A stretch of DNA of 64,000 bases, taken from Phanerochaete sordida. Taxonomy: Eukaryota > Basidiomycota > Agaricomycetes > Polyporales > Phanerochaetaceae. The stretch lies in NCBI GenBank assembly GCA_019973155.2, contig BPQB01000083.1, positions 1 to 64,000 on the forward strand, given 5' to 3'. A model generated the notes under the pieces. It was not told where the DNA came from and searched no databases. It saw nothing but the letters and a program-made list of their open reading frames with translations. A program made the position numbers and the translations under genes. Shown piece by piece: positions 12,050-22,930 of this stretch (its first letter is position 1; each line of letters begins with the position of its first letter).

Positions 12050-14218
12050 ATGAGTGAGAGTAGGACGCTCGTTGAGGTACGCATAGCAATAACTGTCCGC
12101 ATAGCATATGTTGCTCATATTAATACTGATAAGGCGCTGTACGGCGGTACAGCAGAGGTTGCTGAATCTGGCGGCTCGAAGAAAGATCGGCGCGCAGCGG
12201 TATGTTGCAGGCACGCATATCACACGGACGAAATCGTGAATCGATTGAATTTGTAGAAGCTGTCTGTCAACTCGAACGCTCCTACTCCACACAGTGCAAC
12301 GTTGAGCGTATCCTGGACCCATTCAGATAGACCTCCATGGCCTTCAGACATTTGGAATATTCCGGAGGCCATCAAGGCAGCTCCTTCTCCCCTCGAACTC
12401 GTCAACGAGCGGTCTGTTACGCATCTGTGGACTACCCGCGGCTCCCAGGGTTCTTCTTCTGACATTTACGACACGGCGAGGTTAACGATATGGTCTGCTA
12501 TTAAGGCTGCAGAGCACGGGACTTCGCCGAGACTGCTCTTCACATCGTCTGGCCCCGGTGAGCGCTACGCGCTAGTGCCTCAGCCGCGCTCCGACATTCC
12601 CCTTCAATGGTCCCACTATGGCCCAGGCACCATCCCAAACGTCGTCGCAGACGTCCCCCGTGCTCTACTGAACCCTACTACACTGCTCGCAATACTCAAC
12701 GCCATCCTCGGGACGAGCCTGACTCTGCGACGTCCGGGGATGCGCCAGTGCCTTCAAGTTCTCCTCCGGATTGGACGAGATTTAGGCGAGATGTACGGCT
12801 ATGTGCGAGGATACTGGCTCTCCGACCATCCTGACTTTTCCATGTTCCCCGCCATTCTATCTAGACGACGTCAAAAGGACCTGGACATGCGAGAGCAGGC
12901 GTCGCATGAACATTACATAAACAGCTCCAGCATCAGCCCACGCCGGGTATGGGACCTCTACAGCAACCGTGTGCTTCCGTACTACGCCCTCCCCCCTCAC
13001 CCGTCTACACACATCCCTCATAACGTGTGGACCGTCTCGCATAGCTGGCTAGATGAAGCGGACCGCACGCCGGTCCTGACGGCGATCAATGGCAACGCAT
13101 GGCCGGTACCGTTGCCGCGAGGCACGAGCCTCGACCACATCCGCGTAGAGCTGCTCAACATGGGTGCTGAGTACGTTTGGCTCGATGTGCTTTGTCTCAG
13201 ACAGAGAGGCAGACCCGAAGATGAGGCCGTCCGGATCGAAGAGTGGAGGCTCGACATTCCCACCATTGGCCACACATATTCGTTGCTGGACGTTCCTTGC
13301 GTCACATACTTCAACGGTCTCGGATTGCCATTCGATCCTTCGTCCACAGCCCTGAAGTCCAAGCGACATTGGCTCAATCGCGTTTGGGCCTTGCAGGAAA
13401 CGACCACGTGTTGGCTTCCCGGAGGTGCCACGGGCGCCGTCTCCCCAGCCGTCACTAGCTTCTTCCACAATCACTGGGGATTAATTGTCTGCTTTGGTGA
13501 CGTCTGGGAGCTGGTTCGCGCGATTGCGGAACTGCAGAGACGTCATTGCGACAATGAGCTCGATCGGATCTCTGCCCTTGCATATACTGTGCGCTGCCGA
13601 ACGTTGCCGGTGTATAGCGAGCAGCAGCCCCTTGAAGATGCGTGGGCTATCCTCATCAAACATCTGCCCCCCTATATACGGGGCCTAATTTTCTTGCGAT
13701 CGGTCGAAGAACATCCTAGCCAACTCGCTCTGTGGCCTTCGTGGGCGCAGTTCCTCAAGCTGGATGTCTCGTGGCATCCGAAGGCGTGGACAACGCGCGG
13801 AGCCGAGCCGATCTACCTCGTCCATGATGCACTTCTAGAGACAGCTAGCGAAGGTCAATACTACCAGAGGCTGTACTCAATGGGTGTTTACCGCATGGAG
13901 CGGCTAGCCAGCGTGGGCACAGCAGGCTCGAGGAATTTCACGATACGATCAAGAGACGGAAGCGTTCGAGTTCATGAGACTCGTGGCGTCGTGGGGGGAC
14001 GGATCTCAGCCGGCAGGGATTATCTACTCCTAAAGCTGATAGACAGGGTTTGGCTTGCTGTCCTGCGCGTAGGTGGCGGGAATGTTCGCGGGGAGAAAGT
14101 TGAAGCACTAGAGGTCATCAAGGAAGGATGCATCGTTTTCCGAAGCCCACCGCCTGAGTTACCCGGTCAGGATATCGTTGTAACGTACAGATCTGTTGAC
14201 GTAGGTGTCAGAGATTGA
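12050..14218 (+). CDS. HET-like (heterokaryon incompatibility-type) protein, copy 1
   Basis: Proposed exons are 12050-12076, 12134-12199 and 12257-14218, 684 residues in all. The long exon is open from before 12302 but has no early ATG. Two short upstream exons with GTACGC and GTATGT donors supply a start in phase; these are the weakest part. The body shares WTVSHSW, RVELLNMGAEYVWLDVLCLRQ (as two adjoining blocks), LDIPTIG, TYFNGLGLPFDP and NRVWALQET with four paralogs in this window. The WLDVLCLRQ block corresponds to the WIDALCINQ motif of HET domains. Ascomycete HET proteins trigger incompatibility death; the role of basidiomycete versions is not known. No membrane segment or signal peptide is visible. 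Confidence 0.75.
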
Positions 14219-14636
14219 ACATTGAATCGCTGGTATGCCCGCATAGTGGAGGCTGACAACGTTCGGCGAGTAGGAAGAATCCGCAGGACAGGTCGCGTCC
14301 TGGCTTTTCAGCGTTATCTTATCTTATCACATTGAAGCGCCCGGCAGATATTCTGAGCATTTTTGCAGAATTAGCACACTCAACTCTGTACATCGACGTC
14401 CTACCTTCTGCGTCTCCTCCATCCTGCGGCCTTCACCGTCTTTATCTGCCCGGCACGTCCTGGACGCCCTAAAAGTACGAGACTCGCGTTGGAAGTCGCG
14501 TAGAGTCATCTTCCCGCTCATCGACCTCAGTCCGGAGCGGCAAATCAAACACCTGCTCTACAACCTCGTCCACTCCTCGCTCAAAGGCACCAACCGATTC
14601 GACTGGACGGCGTACCAGCCAGGAACGGTCCTTGAC
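14219..14636. other. upstream region with an extended open frame
   Basis: The frame of the pseudouridine synthase stays open upstream to 14274 without an ATG. Part of it (LIDLSPERQIKHLLYNLVHSS as two blocks) looks protein-like. It may be an unrecognised 5' exon or chance. No other feature seen. Confidence 0.35.
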
Positions 14637-16848
14637 ATGTCTCGAGCCACAAAGGAGGAAGGCAAGCACCAGGACTCGGCGCCCGAGGTCATCCTGACCG
14701 ACACGGGCTTGCGGAAGGTCAAGCCGTACTGGTACAACTATACCACGATGGCGAAGGGCCGCTGGCTCGGGCGCGAGATCCTGGAGATCATCTCGACCGA
14801 GTTTAGGGACCGTAGCATGGAATACTACGTGCGTCCTCGTCCGACTCTTGCGTGAACGTGTTAATGAGCCAACCGTGAAGGACAGAGATATGCCCTCAAA
14901 TCTAAAATCACCACGATCAATGGCAAGGTAGCAAAGCCAGATACGATTGTGGAGAACGGCGACCGTATAGAGTACGTGGCCTTCGGTCGCGTGCCTGCTT
15001 CTACTTGCTCTGACATCTGCCGCAGAAATGTCGCCCACCGACACGAACCTCCAGTGACCTCAACTCCCGTACGCATCGTGCATCATGACAAAGAGCGCGA
15101 CTTTATTGTCATCGATAAACCCGGAAGTATAGTACGTTGACCACGCTTTCTGCTCGCTTCAGCGTCTCACAGCGGTACCTGAAGCCAGTGCACGCCGCCG
15201 GGCGATATTACAAGCAGTCGCTGGTCCAGATTCTGAAGACAGAGCTCGGTTTCGAGCATGCGTACAGTGCGTAAACCGTTTCGGTCACCGCCCCCTATGT
15301 TCACCCCATTATGCCCTGGTTCGGTATTGCAGCTATCAACCGTCTGGACCGACTCACTTCGGGACTGATGATTATCCCACTGAACGCGAAGCTGGCCCAC
15401 AAGATGGCCGAAGAGTTCGCTGCTGGAACTGTTAGAAAGGAATACGTCGCGCGTTGCAAAGGCAAATTCCCTGAGTACGTCTGTACGCCACACGAATCTG
15501 CGCTAGACTGACTGTCTTGTAGGGGCGACACAGTCTGCGAAGAGCCTCTTCTGACCATTGACCGTCAAATGGGTCTCAATGTAGTTCATCCAGACGGAAA
15601 GGTCAGTCGGCCACGGCTTCGAGTGCTGCCACGATCTGACTTGGAATGGCGTAGCACGCAAAAACCATTTTCACGCTCCTACACTACGACGAGGAAACGG
15701 ACAGCAGCGTCTTGCACTGTAAACCAGTGACCGGCCGATGTAAGTGTCGTTGAGACTTGGATGTTCTACACTCTGATAGCGCCACCAGCGCACCAGATCC
15801 GAGTTCACCTCCAGTATCTTGGCTACCCTATTGCGAATGATCCCGTCTACAGCGACGAGACAATATGGGTTCGTGTCTTCTGCTCGGCTTCGTCCAATCC
15901 TCTCACTCGCAAACACCACAGGGCCGTGATCTTGGCAAAGGTGGCGTCGACGTGATACCGAGCGACGAGCGGGCCGCACCGCAAGCACCGCCAGAGTTCC
16001 AGTTCGCTGAAGGCGAGAACCCCGAGGCGCTGTCCGACAAGCCGAGTCTCGCTGCTAGCAGTGCGACCGAGGGCACCTCACAGAAGCTGCTGCCCCGCGA
16101 AACTGGACACGATATCGGTATGGGCTCGCCCGTTCCGCTGTCTGCCGAGGCCGTGCAGATCATCACCAGGCTGCGAAACCAAAAGGTGCGATTATTTTCG
16201 GTATCCTCGCAGCGACAGGAAGGCTGACGTCCGCCGCTACAGGACAAGGATGAAGATTGGGGCCGCTGGCGCGACGTCGTCTTCCGCGCCAAGGGCCGTC
16301 TGCGCCCGAAGTGCGTGCCCACGCCGCCGCCGCTCCCCCCGCAGAACAGGCGCCGCAGAGGCGGGCCCGTCGACATCGTCGTCGACCGCCCGGTCGAGGG
16401 CGAGTCCGGCACGACGACGCCGGACTCTGCGCAGGTCGAGGATCAACTCGACAGCGAGGCGCTCCCGCCCGCGGCCGAGGCGCTGCACGCGGACGGCGCT
16501 ATTCCGGGGATGACGGGTCCCGTCGTCGTCGAGGACGTCGAGCTCGTCTCGAGCGACGCCGCGGCGGCCGAGCCCGGGGAGCCTAGCACGCCGCAGCTCT
16601 CGGACGAGGAGGCGCTCGCGAAGATCGCGGTGTACCCGGCGGACGGCGAGGAGGTGCACATCGAGAAGCACGCGAACTCGGAGCAGCTCAAGTACTGCCC
16701 CGAGTGCTACCTGCCGCTGCACCCGGACCCGAAGCCGGAGAAGTTGTACATCTTCCTGCATGCGCTGCGCTACACGACGAGCCTGGGCTGCTTCGAGACC
16801 GAGATGCCGGCGTGGGCGGCGAAGGGCTTCACGTGGGACAGGGCGTAG
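14637..16848 (+). CDS. PUS9: RluA-family pseudouridine synthase (Pus9/Rib2-like)
   Basis: Ten exons: 14637-14828, 14886-14971, 15026-15131, 15185-15266, 15333-15474, 15523-15601, 15655-15739, 15789-15868, 15922-16185 and 16243-16848. They sum to 573 residues with all phases consistent. An S4-like N-terminal segment ([16 protein letters not shown]) leads to [19 protein letters not shown], the catalytic [11 protein letters not shown] loop with its Asp, then [19 protein letters not shown]. The C-terminal tail has [19 protein letters not shown], shared by fungal Pus9-type enzymes. These modify uridine 32 of tRNAs in cytoplasm or mitochondria. A Rib2-like deaminase domain is not evident. A loop of about 150 residues rich in Glu, Pro and Ala precedes the tail. 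ATG 14637 fits but an earlier exon is possible. The symbol is by family. Confidence 0.88.
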
Positions 16849-17829
16849 CTGGCTTTGCGTCGTCGTGGAAGATAGAGGTGCAGCTGTTGAGCAGCTCTTG
16901 TGGTACATCTGCGACGGCTTCGGCTCTACAGGGCTGAGCTGCCATTTGTGCAGTCTGGATTAGCGTAAGCACTGTTCGTAGTGGAGATGCATCTGCTTCG
17001 CATGCGAACGTACGTATTGATGCTTTGTGAAGACCAGGCGATTATGAAGAGATGAAGGTAAGTAAGGTCAAAGTAAGGTAAGCAAGGTTGTACTGGCGCG
17101 ATGTTACAACCTTAAGACGCAGTAACAAAATGTACTTACCAAGTGTTAGCTCGAACATTACGTAAGATAGACTCAGCTCGAGAAGTTGTTCAGGCTTGCC
17201 TCGTTGCCCACCTGCTTCAAGTCTACGGCCTTGCTATGGCCAAAGGAATAAAAGGATTGCAGCGTACCGATTGACAAGGCATCGTGAATAATCGATAATA
17301 AGCTCATGCCTGGTACGTCCTTGGGATCCCGTCAGGCTGCAAGCTCAATGAGCTCCACGCCGGTACTCACGCGCCCGCCCGCAGGACGGCGAGGCTCGCG
17401 ACCCGGCGACGTCTCGCCAGCTCGCCTACCCCTTCTGGCGACGGCCTTCGTGGCGTTCGCGAGCTAACAAGCCGGGCCTTAGTCAGCTCCTCGCAAGAGG
17501 CCCGCGTCACGCTGCTGACGCCACCCGGACCGCGCATTTTCGCGCTCCCAGGCGCCGCCATTGGCCTGCCCGTCGCCAGAGGCAGACGGAGCGTGGCGGG
17601 GATGACACTGAGGGCCTATGAGCTCCAGCGCGCGGTGCGATGCCGTCGAACGGCGCGGCCGCCACGTGTGTGTTCGCGCTGGCTTCCTGGTGGGCTGGGT
17701 GCGCCATTGGCTGCTGCGATTCCCGACGTGGCGGGGAATGCGAGGAGGTCCTCGGGCGCGGAGGGGACGCGTACGCACTCTGTGCGGGAAATGGCCATAA
17801 TGTGGGGATTTAGCCCGACAATTTACGCC
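16849..17829. other. intergenic region with GTAAG-rich cluster
   Basis: No gene seen. Between 17050 and 17165 the motif GTAAG/CTTAC occurs six or more times (for example GGTAAGTAAGG and TACTTACC), like the other clusters in the window. The right part, 17370-17800, is GC-rich without a coding signal. Confidence 0.5.
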
Positions 17830-17837
17830 TATATAAA
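17830..17837 (+). promoter_or_regulatory. TATA box of the SDR gene at 17900
   Basis: TATATAAA lies 63-70 bases before the ATG. The other three SDR genes here have a similar box at a similar distance. Confidence 0.65.
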
Positions 17838-17899
17838 CCGCACGAAGTGGACAGATGCCTCCCCAGTCTCCAGACACATCCAAGCCACACAAACACAAC

Positions 17900-18879
17900 A
17901 TGCCAGGCCACTACATCGGTACGCCTCTTCCCTCTCATCGCCCGCCATAAGCTCACCCGCCCCACAGGTGAAGACTTCCTCCCCACGAACAAGCACGACG
18001 TCTACCCCGCCATCGAGGCCGCCAAGGCCGACCTCCGCGGCAAGGTCGTCGTCATCACGGGCGCGTCACGCGGGCTCGGGCAGGCGACTGCCACCGCGAT
18101 GGCCGCGGGCGGCGCGTCGGGCCTCGCGCTGCTCGCGCGGGGCGACCTCGCCGCGACGGCGGCCGCGTGCCGCGCCGCCGCGTGCGCGTCGTCCAACCTG
18201 CAGGTGCTCACCCTGACGGTCGACGTCACGGACGAGGCTCAGGTGGCTGCCGCCGCGGCGCAGGTGCAGGACGCGTTCGGGCGCGTCGACGTCGTCATCA
18301 ACAACGCGGGGCACCTCGAGCACTGGGCGCTCGTCGCGGAGAGCGAGCCGGGCGCGTGGTGGCGCTCGTTCGAGGTCAATGTCCGCGGGACGTACCTCGT
18401 CACGCGCGCGTTCCTGCCGCTGCTCGTCGCGTGCGGCGGCGCGAAGACGGTCGTGAACGTCACGACCGCGGGCGCGGTCGGCTTCCTGCCGCGCTACTCC
18501 GCGTATTCGGTACGCATGCCCCTCCCTTCCCTCCCCACTCATCCCTCTGACCGGACGGCAGATCTCGAAGCTCGCGATGCTGCGCCTCGCGGAGTGGCTC
18601 GGCCACGAATACGGGGACGCGGGCGTGCTCGCGCACGCGGTGCACCCGGGCATGGTGATGACGGACATGGCCGCAACGCTGCCGCCCGAGTTCGTGGGTG
18701 CGCCGATCTGGGACGACGTGCCCGCGCTGCCGGCGCACACGCTGCTGTGGCTCGTGCGCGAGCGGCGCGAGTGGCTCGCGGGGCGCTATGTCGATTGTCG
18801 GTGGGATGTTGAGGCGCTCCTTGCGCGGAGGCAGGAGGTGGTTGATGGGGATAAGTTGAAGGTGAATTTGGTTGTCTGA
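17900..18879 (+). CDS. short-chain dehydrogenase/reductase, copy 1
   Basis: Exons 17900-17918, 17968-18509 and 18562-18879 give 292 residues. A classical SDR: TGASRGLG cofactor loop, NNAG, and YSISK containing the Tyr-x3-Lys pair. The second intron falls inside that Tyr-Lys motif, as in all four copies. The residue 13 before the catalytic Tyr, usually Ser, is Thr here (VNVTTAGA). The protein should be a soluble NAD(P)-dependent oxidoreductase; the substrate is unknown. The C-terminal WLVRERREWLAGRYVDCRW block is shared with the other copies and sets them apart from other SDRs. Codons are strongly G/C-ending. The SSP at 19589 lies 0.7 kb downstream. Confidence 0.88.
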
Positions 18880-19531
18880 GCGGAGAGCGGGGGAGCGGGT
18901 GCGTGACGCCAGTATATGCGTGGGGTTTCACAGCCTGTCGTGTTGTACAAAGCGGCTGGTACTTGGTAATATGTTAGCACGGTTATCTGCCGCTGTGAAA
19001 GGCAGGCCGGACTCCGCTCTCGTGGTGCGCAAGGTCTGTTGAGCAAAAACGCGGCCATATCCAGAGTTGGAGCAATTAATGCGCGTGGACGTACGCCGCC
19101 TCATGTGCTGTACTCGTAGCCACGCGTCTTCTGCGTCGTCAACCAGGCGGTGAAAGGCAGAGTATTCGACGGTTCTGGAGTGCAGCACTTATATATCTAG
19201 TACACAAGGCATTCAACGCGCCTTACTATAGTTTCACGCCAACACATCATAGATAAGAGGCTGAAAATGGACCCAACAGGGGCAATTAGGGACGACGTGC
19301 CCGTTTGTCCACGCCCAAGGTGATGCTGAGAGAGGGCCGGCCTTCCTTCGGACGCAGTCGGGCAGCATGCAGCTTTCGCTGCACCATTTCGCCCGCGTCG
19401 TGCACCGACTTGTCTAATCTGCCGGTCAGACGACCACGGAGCACGTCCGTCAAGCAGCCGACGCGGGCACAGAAACGCCCGCGGCGCACACTCTGCCCCA
19501 ATGCACGATCTATCTGACTTCCGGCGTGCAG
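18880..19531. other. intergenic region, part of a duplicated segment
   Basis: No gene. The first 150 bp, together with the SDR stop region, are similar to 20003-20150, which marks a segmental duplication. No other signal before the SSP promoter. Confidence 0.5.
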
Positions 19532-19540
19532 CATAAATAG
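19532..19540 (+). promoter_or_regulatory. TATA-like box of the SSP gene at 19589
   Basis: CATAAATAG lies about 50 bases before the ATG, matching the promoter layout of the other SSP copies. Confidence 0.5.
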
Positions 19541-19588
19541 CCCTCTCAGATCTCAGAGGCAGCATCGGCAGCTGCTCTCTACGCACCC

Positions 19589-19866
19589 ATGCAGCTCCTC
19601 AGCGCCGCCCTCCTCGCGCTGGCCAGCGCGCACGCCGCGTCGGCATCCACGGACGTCTGCTGCTCTGCCTCCGCATATCCCTGCGACGCGGCCTCTGCTG
19701 GCGGCCGCATCCACCTGCGGGGGCACCCCGTCGATGCGCTGCCGTCGCCGCTGGCCTGCTGCTGCTTCGCAGCGGACTGCGACACCGCCAACTGTGTATG
19801 CTGCGTTGTTCGGCCTGTGCCGGTGCGTGCGATGGGTTGCTCACTGTCAGTCGTTCGCAGGCTTGA
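19589..19866 (+). CDS. small secreted eight-cysteine protein, copy 3
   Basis: Exon 1 (19589-19795) encodes an Ala/Leu-rich signal peptide ending near ASAS, followed by VCC, PC, ACCCF, DC and NC. A GTATGC donor follows the last cysteine codon; the acceptor ends at 19860 and leaves GCT TGA (19861-19866), so the last exon is one Ala codon. The product is 70 residues. It is closest to copies 1 and 4 (S/A-x-D-I/V-CC start; LPSPL or LPAPL just before CCC). It lies downstream of SDR copy 1 in the same direction. Extracellular location is inferred; function is unknown. Confidence 0.75.
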
Positions 19867-20002
19867 GCGCAAAGGCGAGGACATGGTCCGGTCCTCGGCC
19901 AGGACGTGGTATGCTGGTTAGTAAACCGTTTTATCTCCCACATCGTACTAATGCAGTACTGCAAGCCTCCTTCCAAGGAGACACTTGGACCGGTCGAAAT
20001 AG

Positions 20003-20046
20003 GAGGTGGTCGATGGGGACAAGTTGAAGGACAATTTGATTGTTTA
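20003..20046 (+). pseudogene. orphan 3' end of an SDR gene
   Basis: This short stretch encodes EVVDGDKLKDNLIV and a stop, nearly the same as the C-terminus of the SDR ending at 18879. The following 100 bp also match the sequence after that gene. No upstream part of an SDR is present, so this is a duplicated fragment and not a gene. Confidence 0.75.
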
Positions 20047-20714
20047 GGGGCGGGGGCGAGTGTATGCGCTGGTTCTCCTCGGGCTGTGGTGTTCTTCGAA
20101 GCGCCGAGTAATGATATGTTGGCATGTCTAGCGCTGATACCGTGTGTTTTCGCTCTGACACCATGCCTCAAGCGGCGCGCAGCGGGCTCCCTCGTGCCGG
20201 AGCAGCCTGCTGCCCCAATCGGGAGGCGCACGTCCTCCATGCCGCCCTGCCGCGCGCCGGCCGGCGTGACGTCCGTGCCGTCACTCTCAAGAACAGCGGC
20301 GGCGAAGGCGACTTGCCCGTTGCTGGCCGCAGTGAGACCGGCGTCAGGGCTGCCCTGCTCTCTGCCTGCCCATGGCAGGCTCGCATCCTCGATACGTCGC
20401 TGTGCGCAACCGCCCCACCGGGGATTAGCGCCATGACGGACTGCAAAGACTGCTCTGTCATCTCGGAGCTGAGCAGTGGCAAGGCACGATATATGCAGTC
20501 GCCGAACATTACGATGTGCGCTGCTAAGCACGGTACATCGCGGACAAACGCTGCCGTAGACTCGTCCCTCCCTGGCGCGGAACCCCTCCGCAGCGCCCGA
20601 CGCCCTGCGCAGCCATATGTTTCCGTCAGAACTCGCGCGCATCATGCAAAACAGCGGCCGTACCATCACGCCTGCGGTGCTCGCAAGCAGCCCCCGCCAC
20701 CCGCGCCTGAACGC
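20047..20714. other. GC-rich region without a supported gene
   Basis: Long open frames exist on both strands, the longest running from 20669 to 19599 on the minus strand. It crosses the orphan SDR end and the antisense of SSP copy 3, so it is taken as chance. No known motif seen. Confidence 0.4.
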
Positions 20715-20971
20715 TCAAGGCTACACCACCCGATCAGCCCAGCCCAGCACAAACGAACGAGACGACGTACACAAAGCGACGCACACAACTGCGAGTCTCC
20801 CGCGGCGCAGCAGCACACGAGCGGCGCGGGCAGCGCGGCGATGGGGACAGGGGCGCTTGGCGTGAGCGGGCCGTCGCAGCGCCCGGCGGCCATGACGCAG
20901 CATATGTCGGCGGCGGCCCAGGCGGCGTGCGTGCTGGCGAGCGCGAGGAGGGTGGTGGTGAGGAGGTTCAT
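20715..20971 (-). CDS. small secreted eight-cysteine protein, copy 4
   Basis: Exon 1 (20971-20771) encodes a Leu/Thr/Ala signal peptide ending near AAWAA, then ICC, RC, VCCC, LC and LC. A GTACGT donor after the last cysteine codon and a GTAG acceptor ending at 20721 leave CCT TGA (20720-20715), a one-codon last exon with Pro. The product is 68 residues. The start is an internal ATG of a longer open frame; it is chosen because it opens the signal peptide. A TTTTATAA box lies about 85 bases upstream. It faces copy 3, and the orphan SDR end lies between them. Confidence 0.75.
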
Positions 20972-22833
20972 TGTCGGTGAGGGGGTGGGTGGGGTGGTTT
21001 CGGGTGTGTGGTATTTGACGGGTGAGGGTTCGGTTGTCAGTATCTTACGTTGGTTATAAAAGCCCTTGTGACATCGCCTGGGCAGCATCTTGCCGACTGC
21101 ACACCTCTGGCTTGCCTCATCAGCAAAAGCGTCTCGGTCTGAGGAATGCAATAAATGCGGGGTTTCGGATCCCCACCTAAACATTCTTCGCAGCGGTCGA
21201 TTTCGTCTTCAGAACATAGTATAGAAGGCGTCAGTGCATGGGAAGATTTTCCAAGAATATTTTACGCACTTTCAGGCCCAAGGGAGTGTGCGCAATTATG
21301 GTCTGAGACACTGACAAGCCTGACAAAATGCGCCGGCTGACGCTAAATCCCCTGACGCATCTGAGATGCCCTGAGGCGCCCTGATGAAGCTTCGTTGGGG
21401 CACCTCAGGGCCAACGCGCCTTTCCTGATGGCCTCTGCCATGTCCAGTTCATCGAGAACACTGAACACTGGTCGGACGCGCTAGGTAAGCGCGGACGCAC
21501 GGGATAGAAGACGCTGGAGCGTGGTCATGCATCATAGCACCTTGTGGACAGCCGAGACGCTTTCGCGGGGTAGAGACCCCGCGTGTAGGACGCAGCAAGG
21601 ACGTGCGCGAACGTCGCAGACTCTGGGCTGGCGTCAGCCTTCCATCTATCACCGGCGTCAGGGTGCTATGTTTATCGCTTATGTTGTGTGCGACGTACCA
21701 ACAGTGCTAACGGCGCAGCATCGCGGAGCTGGGCGGTTCGCCGCCGCGGCCGCCCGAATGGTGGAGGAAGCGGTTCAAGTTGCAGCGCCGCGGCTGCGCC
21801 CTGGAAAGGCAATGCCATCAGCTTCGTGGCGCTCGGCATGATCCGGGGTCTCCCGCACCGCATCCAACTTGCTTTGCACCAGCACCCCGCTTGCCTGCGC
21901 TAGTCTTCTCGCTGGCTCCGCCTCTCCACGATCGGCTGTGTATTTTTAGGATGCTGCGGTGCTTATCCGAGGCCGGTCGTGATCGGGAGCGACAGAAGCT
22001 GTCAGGCATGTCAGGGGCTTGTGTTCTCGGATCCGTTGGCAGGTCTGCAGGTGACACTTGCTTATCGAGTCCTCTGCAGCGTATGTTCACTGAGAAGGTG
22101 TGCACGTGTGAACTGCAGAACGCTCGTGTGGCTGACGCAGAGTGCCGGTCTGAATCTAGGGCCGCAAAAGCTACACCCTCGGGAGATGTCACACGAGAGC
22201 GGCGCGTGGGATATTATCGTAATACAGCTGGACGAGACAGGCCCTTCCAATAAGGTTTTGGCTTCAACATGGCGTTTCATGGGTTCTATGACATTTCGCA
22301 ATCTCATAATCCTTCGGTCAGGTAATGCCCAGCAAGACTGGACACAACGAGCATGTCGACAACATCCCGTCGGGCTCACTGCAGCCTGGATCGTCCGCTC
22401 CTACCGCACCCGCTTCGAGCCTGCTGATATCAACGCACCCGAAGCCCTACCGTCGAGCGCTACGCTCGCACAAGATATGCGTGCGGTCATGGCCAGTGAC
22501 CGGGCCTCGCGCGGGCCATACGCGGGGCGCGCGCGCCGTTCTCGCTTCAGGCACGCAGGCGACTTGCGGCGAGATTAGCTTATCTGGCAGACTGACAAGA
22601 TGGACGCATCGCGGAGGCTCGCTGAATGGTCGCTCCGCGCGCCATGCTTGCGCACACGCGGTCCTGCCGTCTGCTGCGCCGCGGTCTGTGCCTGTCCTCG
22701 GGCATGAACAGGAACGCCGTTGCGGTCGCGGCGCTCGAGGAAGACCGTCTCCGCAAACGCAAATAAAGTTCGATTCAATGCAGAAAGTGGCATCGTGATG
22801 GACGCTGATGATCCAGGGGCGGCCGCGCAGGGC
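20972..22833. other. intergenic region with a decayed fragment
   Basis: No intact gene seen. Near 21740-21870 on the plus strand a frame-broken piece (PPEWWRKRF, then WKGNAISFVAL in another frame) resembles the minus-strand piece at 7578-7805. The remaining open frames are short and unrecognised. Confidence 0.35.
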
Positions 22834-22930
22834 ATGATGTGCTGCTTTGTGGCGATGTCACGGCCGCCCAGCCGTCGCGCGGCCACGCTCTGCACACGGA
22901 CTCCTGTGTGCGCGTCACTTCTCTGTACGC
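22834..22930. repeat. duplicated block, copy a (partner at 23637)
   Basis: About 100 bp starting ATGTGCTGCT and continuing with ACGGCCGCCC shows clear similarity to 23637-23735 in the same orientation, with scattered substitutions and small gaps. It has no convincing coding frame in either copy. Confidence 0.55.

Noticed and set aside
14332..14480. A possible F-box fragment (RPADILSIFAELAH)
   Set aside because: Only one short helix fits, the frame stops at 14473, and there is no second F-box helix or splice site that extends it.
14469..15044. A 191-codon minus-strand frame over the Pus9-like gene
   Set aside because: Antisense shadow of exons 1-3 of a well-supported gene.
17050..17165. GTAAG-rich cluster read as a set of splice donors
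   Set aside because: There are no exons or acceptors around it. The motif occurs on both strands as palindromes, so a binding site or repeat is more likely.
19599..20669. A 356-codon minus-strand frame between SSP copies 3 and 4
   Set aside because: It lies antisense to SSP copy 3 and crosses the orphan SDR end. No motif or codon signal supports it.
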